A DNA stretch of 64,000 nucleotides from Gemmatimonadota bacterium (GTDB lineage Bacteria > Gemmatimonadota > Gemmatimonadetes > Longimicrobiales > Gaopeijiaceae), in contig JAQBXY010000002.1 in the NCBI GenBank assembly GCA_027623325.1, positions 1-64,000 on the forward strand, given 5' to 3'. The notes below the pieces were generated by a model, which was given only the letters and a program-made list of their open reading frames with translations, searched no databases and was not told where the DNA came from. The position numbers were made by a program, and so were the translations under genes. This document shows, in pieces, positions 55,342 through 62,823 of this stretch (positions are counted from its first letter, which is position 1; every line of letters starts with the position of its first letter).

Positions 55342-56712
55342 ATGAGCAGGAAAGGGTTCCATATCGTGTTGTGGAGCGGGGTCGGGGCCGTGGTTTCCAT
55401 ACTCGGTGTAGCCGTCCCGCAGGGTGCGGCGCAGGAAGTCACCTATGCCCGAGACGTGGCTCCGATTCTCCAGGCGAATTGCCAGCAGTGCCACATGGAG
55501 GGTTCGATCGCCCCCATCCATCTCACCAACTACGAAGAGGCGCGCCGGTACGCCCGCCGTATTCGTGCGAAGGTGGCGGACAGGATCATGCCCCCCTGGC
55601 ACATCGATCGCACCGTCGGAATTCAGGCGTTCAAGAACGACCGCTCGCTGACCGACGAAGAGGTTCAGACGATCGTGAGTTGGGTCGACCATGGGACCCC
55701 GCTCGGCGACCCGGCGGAGCTCCCCGAGGCTCCCGACTTCAGCGACCCGCTCGGATTCCAGCTCGAAAGCGACTTCGGGGCTCCGGACCTCGTCATTGCG
55801 TCGCCCCCCTATACGCTCGAGGCGGAGACACAGGACAAGTGGTATCGCCCTCTGACCGAGACCGGCATCACGGAACCCCGCTGGGTGCGTGCGATCGAGA
55901 TTCGGCCCGTGGGCGCGGACGCCAAGACGATCACCCATCACGTACTGGCTTTTCTCCAGCAGGACGAGGAGGAGAGTGAGTACACCGTCGGCCCGCTCAT
56001 CACGAGCGCGCGCGGTGGTTCGATGGGTGGACCGGGCCTCTTCATGGAGTGGGCCGTCGGCAAGGAGGGAGAGATCTTCCCCGAGGGCGCGGGCAAGCTG
56101 ATGCTCCCCGATTCGAAGATCCGCTGGGAATTGCATATGCACGCGATGGGCAGGGTCGTGGAGGACGCGACCGTCGAGCTGGGAGTCTGGTTCTACGACC
56201 GGGACGACGTGCCCGAGAATCGCACTCGCCTACGCATGTTCGACGCTCGGGGTGAGACCGGCCTCGACATCCCGCCGGGCGAAGTCGCGGTTACGCAGCA
56301 ATATCATGTGCTGCGGTGGCCGAGCCGACTCGAGAACTTCCAGCCTCATATGCACATGCGCGGCAAGGTGATGCAGATGGAGGCCGTGTATCCTAATGGC
56401 TCGCAAGAAGTGCTGAGCCGTGTCACTGACTTCCAGTGGAATTGGCACGTCAACTACATCTACGCCGATGACGCGGCGCCGCTGCTGCCGGCCGGCACGA
56501 CGCTCGTGATCACCGCGTGGCACGACAACACAGCCGAGAATCCGAACAATCCCGACCCGACACAGTGGATCGGCTGGGGGGACCGCACGGTGGATGAAAT
56601 GGCGCACGCGTGGGTCGATGTCACGTATCTGAGTCAGGAAGACTTCGAGATCGAGGTCGCGAAGCGTGAGCGCATGGCCGACGACCGGGCGAATCGAAAC
56701 CAGAACCGCTGA
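55342..56712 (+). CDS. Cytochrome c fused to a PHM/DBH-like dicopper monooxygenase
   Basis: A 456-residue exported protein. ATG 55342 has AGGAG eight bases upstream; a signal peptide ends GAAQE. A short cytochrome c domain (about 36-110) binds haem through CQQCH (47-51), with MPPWH as a likely distal methionine. Then comes a two-domain copper type-II ascorbate-dependent monooxygenase fold (as in peptidylglycine hydroxylase and dopamine beta-hydroxylase). The six copper ligands can be placed: H199-H200 (ITHHVLAF) and H265 or H267 (LHMHAMG) for one site; H336, H338 (QPHMHMRG) and M420 (VDEMAH) for the other. It should hydroxylate a substrate with oxygen outside the cytoplasm, with the haem supplying electrons in place of ascorbate. 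Substrate unknown. Confidence 0.88.
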   Translation: MSRKGFHIVLWSGVGAVVSILGVAVPQGAAQEVTYARDVAPILQANCQQCHMEGSIAPIHLTNYEEARRYARRIRAKVADRIMPPWHIDRTVGIQAFKNDRSLTDEEVQTIVSWVDHGTPLGDPAELPEAPDFSDPLGFQLESDFGAPDLVIASPPYTLEAETQDKWYRPLTETGITEPRWVRAIEIRPVGADAKTITHHVLAFLQQDEEESEYTVGPLITSARGGSMGGPGLFMEWAVGKEGEIFPEGAGKLMLPDSKIRWELHMHAMGRVVEDATVELGVWFYDRDDVPENRTRLRMFDARGETGLDIPPGEVAVTQQYHVLRWPSRLENFQPHMHMRGKVMQMEAVYPNGSQEVLSRVTDFQWNWHVNYIYADDAAPLLPAGTTLVITAWHDNTAENPNNPDPTQWIGWGDRTVDEMAHAWVDVTYLSQEDFEIEVAKRERMADDRANRNQNR

Positions 56713-56724
56713 CCTGACGGGTCC

Positions 56725-56744
56725 CGGGGCCGCTCTGGGCCCCG
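56725..56744 (+). terminator. Terminator after the copper monooxygenase gene
   Basis: CGGGGCC and GGCCCCG arms enclose a six-base loop 12 bp past the stop; CTCGGGGATTTGTTTA follows with a T-rich tail. It lies between convergent genes and may serve both. Confidence 0.7.
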
Positions 56745-56757
56745 CTCGGGGATTTGT

Positions 56758-57816
56758 TTAGGCTGGGGAGTCGCCGCTCTTACGGGCGGCGATTTCTTTT
56801 CGTACGACCGGTGCGACTTCCGTACCCAAGAGTTCGATCGCGCGTAGCACCTTCTCGTGGGGCATCGGACCGACCGTGAGCTGAAGCAGAAAGCGGTCGT
56901 GGTGGAAGACGTCGTACTGAAACAAGATCTTGTCGATCACCTGTTGCGGGCTCCCCATGAAGATCGCTCCGCGCGGCTCACTCTCGGCGTCGAAGCGGGC
57001 GCGCGTGGGCGGTGGCCACCCCCGCTCTCGACCGATCCGACCCATCGTCTCGGCGTAGGCAGGGTAGGCGAGGTTCGCCGCCTCGTCGGGATCGTCCGCG
57101 ATGAACCCGTGCGAATTGATGCTCACCGGAAGCGTCGCCGGATCGCGACCCGACCGCAGGACGGTGTCGCGATAAAGGTCGACCATCGGGCGGAAGCGTT
57201 CTGGCATCCCTCCGATGATGGCCAGCGCCATAGGCAGTCCCAGGGTGGCCGCGCGCACGACAGACTGTGGATTGCCTCCCACCGCGACCCAGATCGGAAG
57301 GGGATCCTGCACGGGCCGAGGGAGGACGAGGCGATTCTGAATGGGCGGGCGATGAAGCCCCGACCACGTGATACGCTCCTCTTCACGGAGGCGAAGAAGA
57401 AGCTCGAGCTTCTCCGCAAAGATCTCGTCGTAGTCGGAGAGATCCTGGCCGAAGAGCGGGAAAGACTCCGTGAACGATCCTCGTCCCGCCATGATCTCGG
57501 CTCTGCCACCCGAAATCAGATCGAGCGTCGCGAAGTCCTGGAACACGCGCACCGGGTCGTCCGAACTCAGCACCGTGACCGCACTCGTGAGTCGAATCTG
57601 TTTCGTCCGTGCAGCGGCGGCAGCCAAGACGACGGCGGGTGCGGACACGACGAAGTCCGGCCGGTGATGCTCACCCAGGCCGAAGACGTCGAGTCCGACC
57701 TGATCGGCGAGTTCGAACTCCTCCAGCAGGTGTGCGAGACGTTCCTGGGCACCCAGCTGGCGGCCCGTCGCGGGGTCGATTCTGGCTTCAGCGAAGGTAT
57801 AGATTCCAATTTCCAT
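56758..57816 (-). CDS. LLM-class flavin-dependent oxidoreductase
   Basis: A 352-residue protein with the luciferase-like monooxygenase barrel. The start is ATG 57814-57816 ([11 protein letters not shown]); the frame upstream to 57894 has no coding character. Matching segments are [65 protein letters not shown] and the final [21 protein letters not shown]. This is the F420- or FMN-dependent LLM family, close to CE1758/MsnO8-like proteins. It is cytosolic; the substrate is unknown. It converges on the copper monooxygenase gene. Confidence 0.92.
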   Translation of the reverse strand: MEIGIYTFAEARIDPATGRQLGAQERLAHLLEEFELADQVGLDVFGLGEHHRPDFVVSAPAVVLAAAAARTKQIRLTSAVTVLSSDDPVRVFQDFATLDLISGGRAEIMAGRGSFTESFPLFGQDLSDYDEIFAEKLELLLRLREEERITWSGLHRPPIQNRLVLPRPVQDPLPIWVAVGGNPQSVVRAATLGLPMALAIIGGMPERFRPMVDLYRDTVLRSGRDPATLPVSINSHGFIADDPDEAANLAYPAYAETMGRIGRERGWPPPTRARFDAESEPRGAIFMGSPQQVIDKILFQYDVFHHDRFLLQLTVGPMPHEKVLRAIELLGTEVAPVVRKEIAARKSGDSPA

Positions 57817-57969
57817 GACCGGAACATGGGGGAAGTCTGCGCGGCTCCCTAGCGTCGCCAAGCAAGCCCTTAGACTGGTTTCTCGCCTGACCACTCAACG
57901 CTTATCATTCGATGCGAGTCTTTTTGAGGAATCACCCCAGTCCGACTCTCCCCCTCCCGATATACGTCC

Positions 57970-58422
57970 ATGGTCAGGAATGAACGGCTGTACATAGGTG
58001 TCGTCGCGATGCTCGCCCTCGCGAGTTGCTCGTCCGGCACCGCGGTTCCCACCGCGGAGACGCCTCGACCGATGCCTGTTGTCGAGGCACGCGACGAGCC
58101 CACGACCGCGGACGGCGTGTTCACGCTCGCTCAGGCGGAGCGTGGAGCCCAACTCTTCACCAGCACCTGCTCGGAATGCCACGACCAGGCCGATTGGACC
58201 GAGTCCGGCTTCAAGGGACGTTGGGAAGACCAGTCGGTTTTCCAGCTCTGGTACTACATCAACGACCGCATGCCGTACGACGATCCGTGGAGCCTAACGC
58301 GGCAGCAGGTGACCGACGCGCTCGTGTACATCCTCAGTCTCAATGGCCTGCCCGCCGGAAACACCGAGTTGGCTACCGACGACGACTCGATCGACGACTA
58401 TTGGATCAAGTGGAGTCCCTGA
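57970..58422 (+). CDS. Cytochrome c lipoprotein
   Basis: A 150-residue lipoprotein (lipobox LALASC) with one class-I cytochrome c domain: CSECH at about residues 67-71 for haem, GFKGRW, and YINDRMPYDDPWSLT with the likely distal methionine. A C-terminal helix (QQVTDALVYILSLNGLP) and YWIKWSP close it. Together with the fused cytochrome of the copper monooxygenase and the PQQ enzyme it shows c-type electron transport outside the membrane; which donor it serves is not known. The gene is 153 bp upstream of, and divergent from, the LLM oxidoreductase. Confidence 0.92.
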   Translation: MVRNERLYIGVVAMLALASCSSGTAVPTAETPRPMPVVEARDEPTTADGVFTLAQAERGAQLFTSTCSECHDQADWTESGFKGRWEDQSVFQLWYYINDRMPYDDPWSLTRQQVTDALVYILSLNGLPAGNTELATDDDSIDDYWIKWSP

Positions 58423-58428
58423 GTCGAG

Positions 58429-58860
58429 CTACCACGACGAACTGATCGTGAGCTTGAAGCCGTCGGGATCGACCATGGAGAATGAGCGTCCACCCCAGGG
58501 CATGTCTTGCGGTTGCGATTCGAGTGAGCCGCCCCGCGCCTCGATGGCAGCGGCGACATCGTCGACCTCCTGAGTGGTCGTCAGAAAGAGTCGAAAGCCC
58601 TCGCCCTTCGGGCGGTCACGTCCCTTGGCCCAGTCGTCCTGGCCGATGAGCAGGTGAGCAGAACCGGCGACGAGGTCCGCGCCGAGTACCTCTCCATCGT
58701 GCTCCCAGAGTTGGCCGACCGTGAAGCCGACGACATCACGGTAGAAAGCGAGGCTCGCATCAAGGTCGCCCACGGTGAGGCTGGGGGAGATCGAGCTCAG
58801 GCGTAACGATTCGGGTGCACTGCGCTTTGCCTTGGCTGTTCCGTTGGATTCGGTGCTCAT
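58429..58860 (-). CDS. VOC (glyoxalase/bleomycin-resistance fold) protein
   Basis: A 143-residue cytosolic protein with GGGAGG before ATG 58858-58860. The VOC beta-alpha-beta-beta-beta modules are seen: SPSLTVGDLDASLAFYRDVVGFTVGQLW, the second half EVDDVAAAIEARGGSLESQPQDMPWGGRSFSMVDPDGFKLTI. These match the single-chain glyoxalase-like family of thiol-transferases, isomerases and binding proteins. The metal ligand pattern is not complete in the usual way, so catalysis is uncertain. Seven bases separate its stop from that of the cytochrome c gene (convergent). Confidence 0.85.
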   Translation of the reverse strand: MSTESNGTAKAKRSAPESLRLSSISPSLTVGDLDASLAFYRDVVGFTVGQLWEHDGEVLGADLVAGSAHLLIGQDDWAKGRDRPKGEGFRLFLTTTQEVDDVAAAIEARGGSLESQPQDMPWGGRSFSMVDPDGFKLTISSSW

Positions 58861-58915
58861 GGGGCCTCCCGGTAGTGGCGCTCGTCGTGGCGAAATGGGT
58901 CTGCACGCGGACGAT

Positions 58916-59001
58916 AAGAGTACTAGGCTACCCGGCGATCGGGCCAACCCTGCACGAATACTCCGCAAGAGTGCTAGCCTACCCGGCGATCGGGCCAATC
59001 C
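58916..59001. repeat. Pair of 35-bp direct repeats at a gene end
   Basis: Copies 58916-58950 and 58967-59001 (51 bp apart) agree at 32 of 35 positions; the shared core is CTACCCGGCGATCGGGCCAA. The second copy encodes the last residues and stop of the glycosyltransferase gene. The first copy lies just past it, ahead of the VOC gene. Confidence 0.8.
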
Positions 59002-60151
59002 CCCGACGCGAAGCCGTCTCCAACACCGTCAGGATCGCACGAAAGTTGGTAGCCTCGTCATGACGCGCGCCGATTTCTGCCGCTGCGTGGCCCATGGGGA
59101 GACGCCGGTCCGGACGGGAGAGTGCCGAGATCGCCTGGAGGATGGCCGGTTCGTCGTCGGCATCGACGACCAGTCCTGAGACGCCGGCCTCGATCAGCTC
59201 GGCGGCGCCGACATGGCGTGTGGTGACCACGGGAAGCCCACACGCCATGGCTTCCAGTACCGCGAATCCGAACGAGTCGTGCCACGACAGGTGCAACAGC
59301 GCGTCGGCAGCGGCGAACGCGTCGATCGAGCGCGCGACGGGGCCCACGAGGGTCACGCGATCACCCAGACCCCGTCGCCGGACGATGTGTGCCGCCCGGC
59401 TACGCTGGTAGTGACCGGTACCACGCCCGACCGCGAGTAGGTGGATGGGCCGGTGGTGGACGCGCGGTAAGACTTCGAGAAGCCGCCAAAGCCCCTTCAA
59501 CCGAAAGTTGTGCCCGAGAAAGAGCAGGCAGAGTGCATCGTCTTCGATCGACCACTTCGCGCGCATTTCGGCGCGGAGGTCCTCTCGGCGTGTGGGGGAG
59601 AACTCGGAGGTGTCGACCGCATTGTGGATCACATGGATGTGGTCCGGTGGAACGCGGTAGCAGTCCAGGATCTCCGAGCGCATGTAGGCCGACTGTGCGA
59701 TGACCTCAGGACATGGGGTCGTCCGTTCGTAAAAGGCTCGTTCGCGACGTCTTTGGACTGAGACCCATGGGGTGACGCGAAGGGCGTTACGGAGCCCGCG
59801 CTCCACCGGATTGCGGAAGGAGCGAATCTTCTGGCGGTACTGGTCGGTGCCATAGCCGGCTCTCAGGACGTTCGCCGCTACCCCTCTGTATCGTCCCGAC
59901 CTCTCCGGATTCAAAAGGAGAGCGTCGAGTCCGAGACTCCCCACGTGCGACCGAAGCATAGACGCAGAGTGCCTGCTCAGGTCATGGAAGTGAAGGCCGT
60001 CCGGCCGGACGAAGTCGCCGGACTGCTCCCGGCCCGTGAGGAAGTGCACGTCGTGACGTTGAGCGCTCAGCCAGCAGCCCATCCGCCATAGATAGCGCTG
60101 TTGACCCGACTCAGCGGCGTCGGCCACCCGAACGTCGATTCCGATCCGCAC
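58979..60151 (-). CDS. Glycosyltransferase family 4 protein
   Basis: A 390-residue GT-B glycosyltransferase. The N-terminal half binds acceptor (RIGIDVRVADAAESGQQRYLWRM). The C-terminal nucleotide-sugar domain has HVIHNAVDTSEFSP, LLFLGHNFRLKGL (FxGRxxxxKG position), DRVTLVGPV, HLSWHDSFGFAVLEAMACGLPVVTTRHVGAAELI with the family E(x7)E-like glutamates, and GVSGLVV. This is the RfaG/GT4 group that uses UDP- or GDP-sugars to build lipopolysaccharide or other glycans at the inner membrane. The start is GTG 60149-60151, three bases after the rsmD stop. Its C-terminus falls in the duplicated 35-bp repeat. Confidence 0.9.
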   Translation of the reverse strand: MRIGIDVRVADAAESGQQRYLWRMGCWLSAQRHDVHFLTGREQSGDFVRPDGLHFHDLSRHSASMLRSHVGSLGLDALLLNPERSGRYRGVAANVLRAGYGTDQYRQKIRSFRNPVERGLRNALRVTPWVSVQRRRERAFYERTTPCPEVIAQSAYMRSEILDCYRVPPDHIHVIHNAVDTSEFSPTRREDLRAEMRAKWSIEDDALCLLFLGHNFRLKGLWRLLEVLPRVHHRPIHLLAVGRGTGHYQRSRAAHIVRRRGLGDRVTLVGPVARSIDAFAAADALLHLSWHDSFGFAVLEAMACGLPVVTTRHVGAAELIEAGVSGLVVDADDEPAILQAISALSRPDRRLPMGHAAAEIGARHDEATNFRAILTVLETASRRGIGPIAG

Positions 60152-60154
60152 GAG

Positions 60155-60670
60155 CTACGCCCGGAGGATGGTGATCCGAGTAGGCCCATCGAAGGCGTAT
60201 TGTGTGCCGCCAGCACCAAAGTCGTGGTCCTGATCGTGCTCGATGATCAGGATGTCGGAGAAGGGGACCTCCCTCCACTGCTCGACGACGCGATCCAGCT
60301 TCAGGGACCCGTACGGGGGATCGATGAAGGCGATCCGGTACGCGCGAGCACTGAGCTTTCTTACCCAGGGCAGGGCGTCGCGCTTGAAGATCCGCACCTG
60401 CTTCGATGCGCGGAGGGCAGCGACGTTCGCCTTGAGCGAATGCAGCGCCGCGGAACCGTTTTCAACGAAGTCGACCGAGAGCGCCCCACGCGACAGCGCC
60501 TCGAGCCCTACGGCACCGGACCCGGCGAAGAGATCGAGCATTCGGGCGCCCCGCAGTTCATCGGCGACGAGATCGAGGCACCGGCCGCGTGCGACCTCAG
60601 GAGTTGGGCGCACCTGGCGAGCGGGTGACGTCAGTTCGCGCCCAGCATGGATACCCTTCAGGATTCGCAT
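60155..60670 (-). CDS. rsmD: 16S rRNA (guanine966-N2)-methyltransferase
   Basis: A 171-residue RsmD-type methyltransferase. The N-terminal MRILKGIHAGRELTSP, AdoMet-binding MLDLFAGSGAVGLEALSRGA (44-63), VDFVENG and the catalytic DPPY (117-120) are the family marks. The usual RPTTDRVREALF after the first strand is here RPTPEVARGRCLDL, a mild departure. It methylates G966 of 16S rRNA on the small ribosomal subunit. The gene runs straight into the glycosyltransferase gene, so the two share a transcript. Confidence 0.9.
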   Translation of the reverse strand: MRILKGIHAGRELTSPARQVRPTPEVARGRCLDLVADELRGARMLDLFAGSGAVGLEALSRGALSVDFVENGSAALHSLKANVAALRASKQVRIFKRDALPWVRKLSARAYRIAFIDPPYGSLKLDRVVEQWREVPFSDILIIEHDQDHDFGAGGTQYAFDGPTRITILRA

Positions 60671-60691
60671 CTCGTAGCCGGGGCGAGGGCC

Positions 60692-61639
60692 TCAGCGGCC
60701 CGCAGCCCTCCGGCCGACGTCGATCGTGCTGAACCCGCCCTCGCCCCATCCCATGACGAAGACGGTAAAGCCCTGCTCGATGCGCATTTCGATGTCACTG
60801 GCATTGGCCGGGAATCCGCACGGAACGTCGAACTCCTTGCACGCAGCGAGAACCTTCTGGATCGATGCCTCCCACGCTTCCTGGTCGAGGGTTCGGCGTC
60901 CTTCGGCATCGGTCACGGAGAACAGGCCACGCAGGGTGCCGGCACCCGGCCAGAGGACCCCGATCCCTTCCACGGCCGCGATCTCGCGGACGTTCGCGAG
61001 TCCTTCGTGACTCTCGACGATCGTCCAGTTGATGAGTTCCCCCTCCGGATTGACCGGCCAGAGATCGGCCTTCTGTCGGTACGCCGCCTCGCTGACGCCC
61101 CAATACGCTGGGGCGTTGCCGACGTTATCGGATCGGGTGCCCCCCTGAGAGCGGAAGCGCATGGCGGCGAGACCGCTCCGGAGCTCCGCGGCGCTCTCCA
61201 CCTCGACGAACATGAGCGCACTCACGCCTGAGTTGAGCTGGGTGCCGATGTCGCGGAGTACCGATGTGTCGGTCCCGATCTTCGGGGACTTCACCACCAG
61301 CGGGTGGGTGCGCGCGGTAGCGCCTGCTTCCATCAGTCCGGCTACGTAGGCGGACCACTCCGGGAGCGCGCGGTCCACACCACCTTCCATCGACCCGCTG
61401 AAGATGTAGTCACTCGTGGTGACCCCGAGCGTCTCGCGGGCCAAATCCAGCGGCGTCTTCTCGGCCGCAGGCTCCGCCCCGCGCCGGCCCCTGCTGTTGG
61501 CTGGCGCGTACAGGCCGAACAGAGATTCGCCCCGTTCGTGCCGCTCGATCATCGGATTCAGGCGCTCCTGCGCCTTCGTTTCCGTCGGGCTGGCCATCAG
61601 GGTCAAGCCGACCAGAGAAAGGGAGATGATCGAGCGCAT
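60692..61639 (-). CDS. Exported HpcH/HpaI aldolase-like protein missing a metal ligand
   Basis: A 315-residue protein with AGGAGG before ATG 61637-61639 and a signal peptide (LSLVGLTLMASPTETKAQE). Its TIM-barrel segments match the HpcH/HpaI aldolase family: SDYIFSGSMEG, PLVVKSPKIGTD, NSGVSALMFVEVESAAELRSGLAAMRF and TIVESHEGLANVREIAAVEGIGVLWPG. The metal-binding glutamate in IVESHEG is present, but the GPGDLS aspartate is replaced (GAGTLRG), and the active-site arginine position reads lysine. Normal members are cytosolic class-II aldolases acting on pyruvate; this exported form may be altered or non-catalytic. Confidence 0.8.
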   Translation of the reverse strand: MRSIISLSLVGLTLMASPTETKAQERLNPMIERHERGESLFGLYAPANSRGRRGAEPAAEKTPLDLARETLGVTTSDYIFSGSMEGGVDRALPEWSAYVAGLMEAGATARTHPLVVKSPKIGTDTSVLRDIGTQLNSGVSALMFVEVESAAELRSGLAAMRFRSQGGTRSDNVGNAPAYWGVSEAAYRQKADLWPVNPEGELINWTIVESHEGLANVREIAAVEGIGVLWPGAGTLRGLFSVTDAEGRRTLDQEAWEASIQKVLAACKEFDVPCGFPANASDIEMRIEQGFTVFVMGWGEGGFSTIDVGRRAAGR

Positions 61640-61740
61640 GCGTCCTCCTGACGCCCGGACGGAGCCGGGTCGAATGGGTGTTGACTGCGGGACGGTAGAC
61701 CGGCTTCCGGAGTGCGGCAAGCGGGGCTCCCGGTGGTGAC

Positions 61741-62814
61741 TCAACGGCTGGGGGCCGCGTCGACGAGCTCGATCGCCAGGCGATCAGGGCCTTCGATCAT
61801 GAACGCGCGGCGGTCGCCGAAGTCGTGGATGTCCTCGAGTACCGTGACGCCCTTCGAGCCGAGCCACAGACGCCACCCATCGAGATCGTCGACTTCGAAC
61901 GCGACGTGATCCAGGACCTGGCCGCGCGACGTGACCAGCGGCTGGTCGGCACCGCAGCGCCCGGAGACACATTGCCTCGGATACCAGGACATGCTGCCGT
62001 TGCCATGAACGACCGTTCCCCGAGGATCCCGGATCGTCCCGGCCCGCTCCAGCGAGGGCCAGCCGGCTTCTGCGACCGGGTCCTCGCAGGGTTCGTACGC
62101 CGGGCGGGGCGACGTCGTCCCGTCTTCGTGCCGAACGGGCGGAAGCTCCATCCCCAGGTGCTCCACGTACCAGTTCGCCGCGCACTGCGGATGCTCATGA
62201 AAGAAATGGATGTGCGATAGCGACGCGACGGTCGTCGGCCCCCCCGTGATTTCGAAGAGGACGCCATCAGGCGCGAGCACGTAGCTGAATCCCCCGGGTC
62301 GCGGTTCGACGGGCTCGGCGTTAGGGATCCGGTCCGCGGTCAGCGTGCCGGCGTAGGGCGTCAGGCCCGACCGCCACACACCGTTCTCGTCATCCGGACC
62401 CGTGTAGAGCGGCAGGTGCTCCACGCCGATCGCGTCCAACTCACCGTCCATGTTCGTGGTGTTCGCGAAGGCGCCGATATGCCAGAAGGCGCTCTGTCGG
62501 TCGGATCTTCCCAGGGCCGGGTCGAACGCGCCGTCCGCTTGCGTCTCCACTCGTTGGAAGACGAGGTACATTTCCGCAGCGACCGCCGGCAGGCCGGCGA
62601 CCGTGGTACGCTCCGCCGACGGCCACAACTTCAGATACCATTCCACTGCGGCTTCTGGGTCGGTCGAGTTGAGGCCGACGTGGGTCAGAGTGGGGGCGGC
62701 ATCAGGCCGCTGGGCGGGCTGAGAGGTGTCGGCCTGCGCACACGCGCTCAGTACGAGTGTTGAGCCCAGGACGAGGAGAGAGCGGACGCTGGTTCGCGCG
62801 GAGGTGTCAATCAT
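61741..62814 (-). CDS. VOC-fold lipoprotein with tandem modules
   Basis: A 357-residue lipoprotein (lipobox LVLSAC). Two or more VOC modules are seen: LTHVGLNSTDPEAAVEWYLKLWPSAER, FWHIGAFANTTNMDGELDAIG, LSHIHFFHEHPQCAANWYVEHLGME and QVLDHVAFEVDDLDGWRLWLGSKGVTVLEDIHDFGDRRAFMIEGPDRLAIEL. Histidines sit at the usual metal positions in the later module. Two cysteine pairs (PQC, PCEDP; RQCVSGRCG) suggest disulfides outside the membrane. It lies 101 bp before the exported aldolase-like gene on the same strand, so they may act together. Its ATG is only 9 bp from the divergent MutS-like start. Confidence 0.85.
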   Translation of the reverse strand: MIDTSARTSVRSLLVLGSTLVLSACAQADTSQPAQRPDAAPTLTHVGLNSTDPEAAVEWYLKLWPSAERTTVAGLPAVAAEMYLVFQRVETQADGAFDPALGRSDRQSAFWHIGAFANTTNMDGELDAIGVEHLPLYTGPDDENGVWRSGLTPYAGTLTADRIPNAEPVEPRPGGFSYVLAPDGVLFEITGGPTTVASLSHIHFFHEHPQCAANWYVEHLGMELPPVRHEDGTTSPRPAYEPCEDPVAEAGWPSLERAGTIRDPRGTVVHGNGSMSWYPRQCVSGRCGADQPLVTSRGQVLDHVAFEVDDLDGWRLWLGSKGVTVLEDIHDFGDRRAFMIEGPDRLAIELVDAAPSR

Positions 62815-62823
62815 GGAGGATGT

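Noticed and set aside
58916-59001. The two 35-bp repeats as a CRISPR array or attachment site
   Set aside because: Only two copies, no spacers of regular length, no cas, integrase or tRNA gene nearby.
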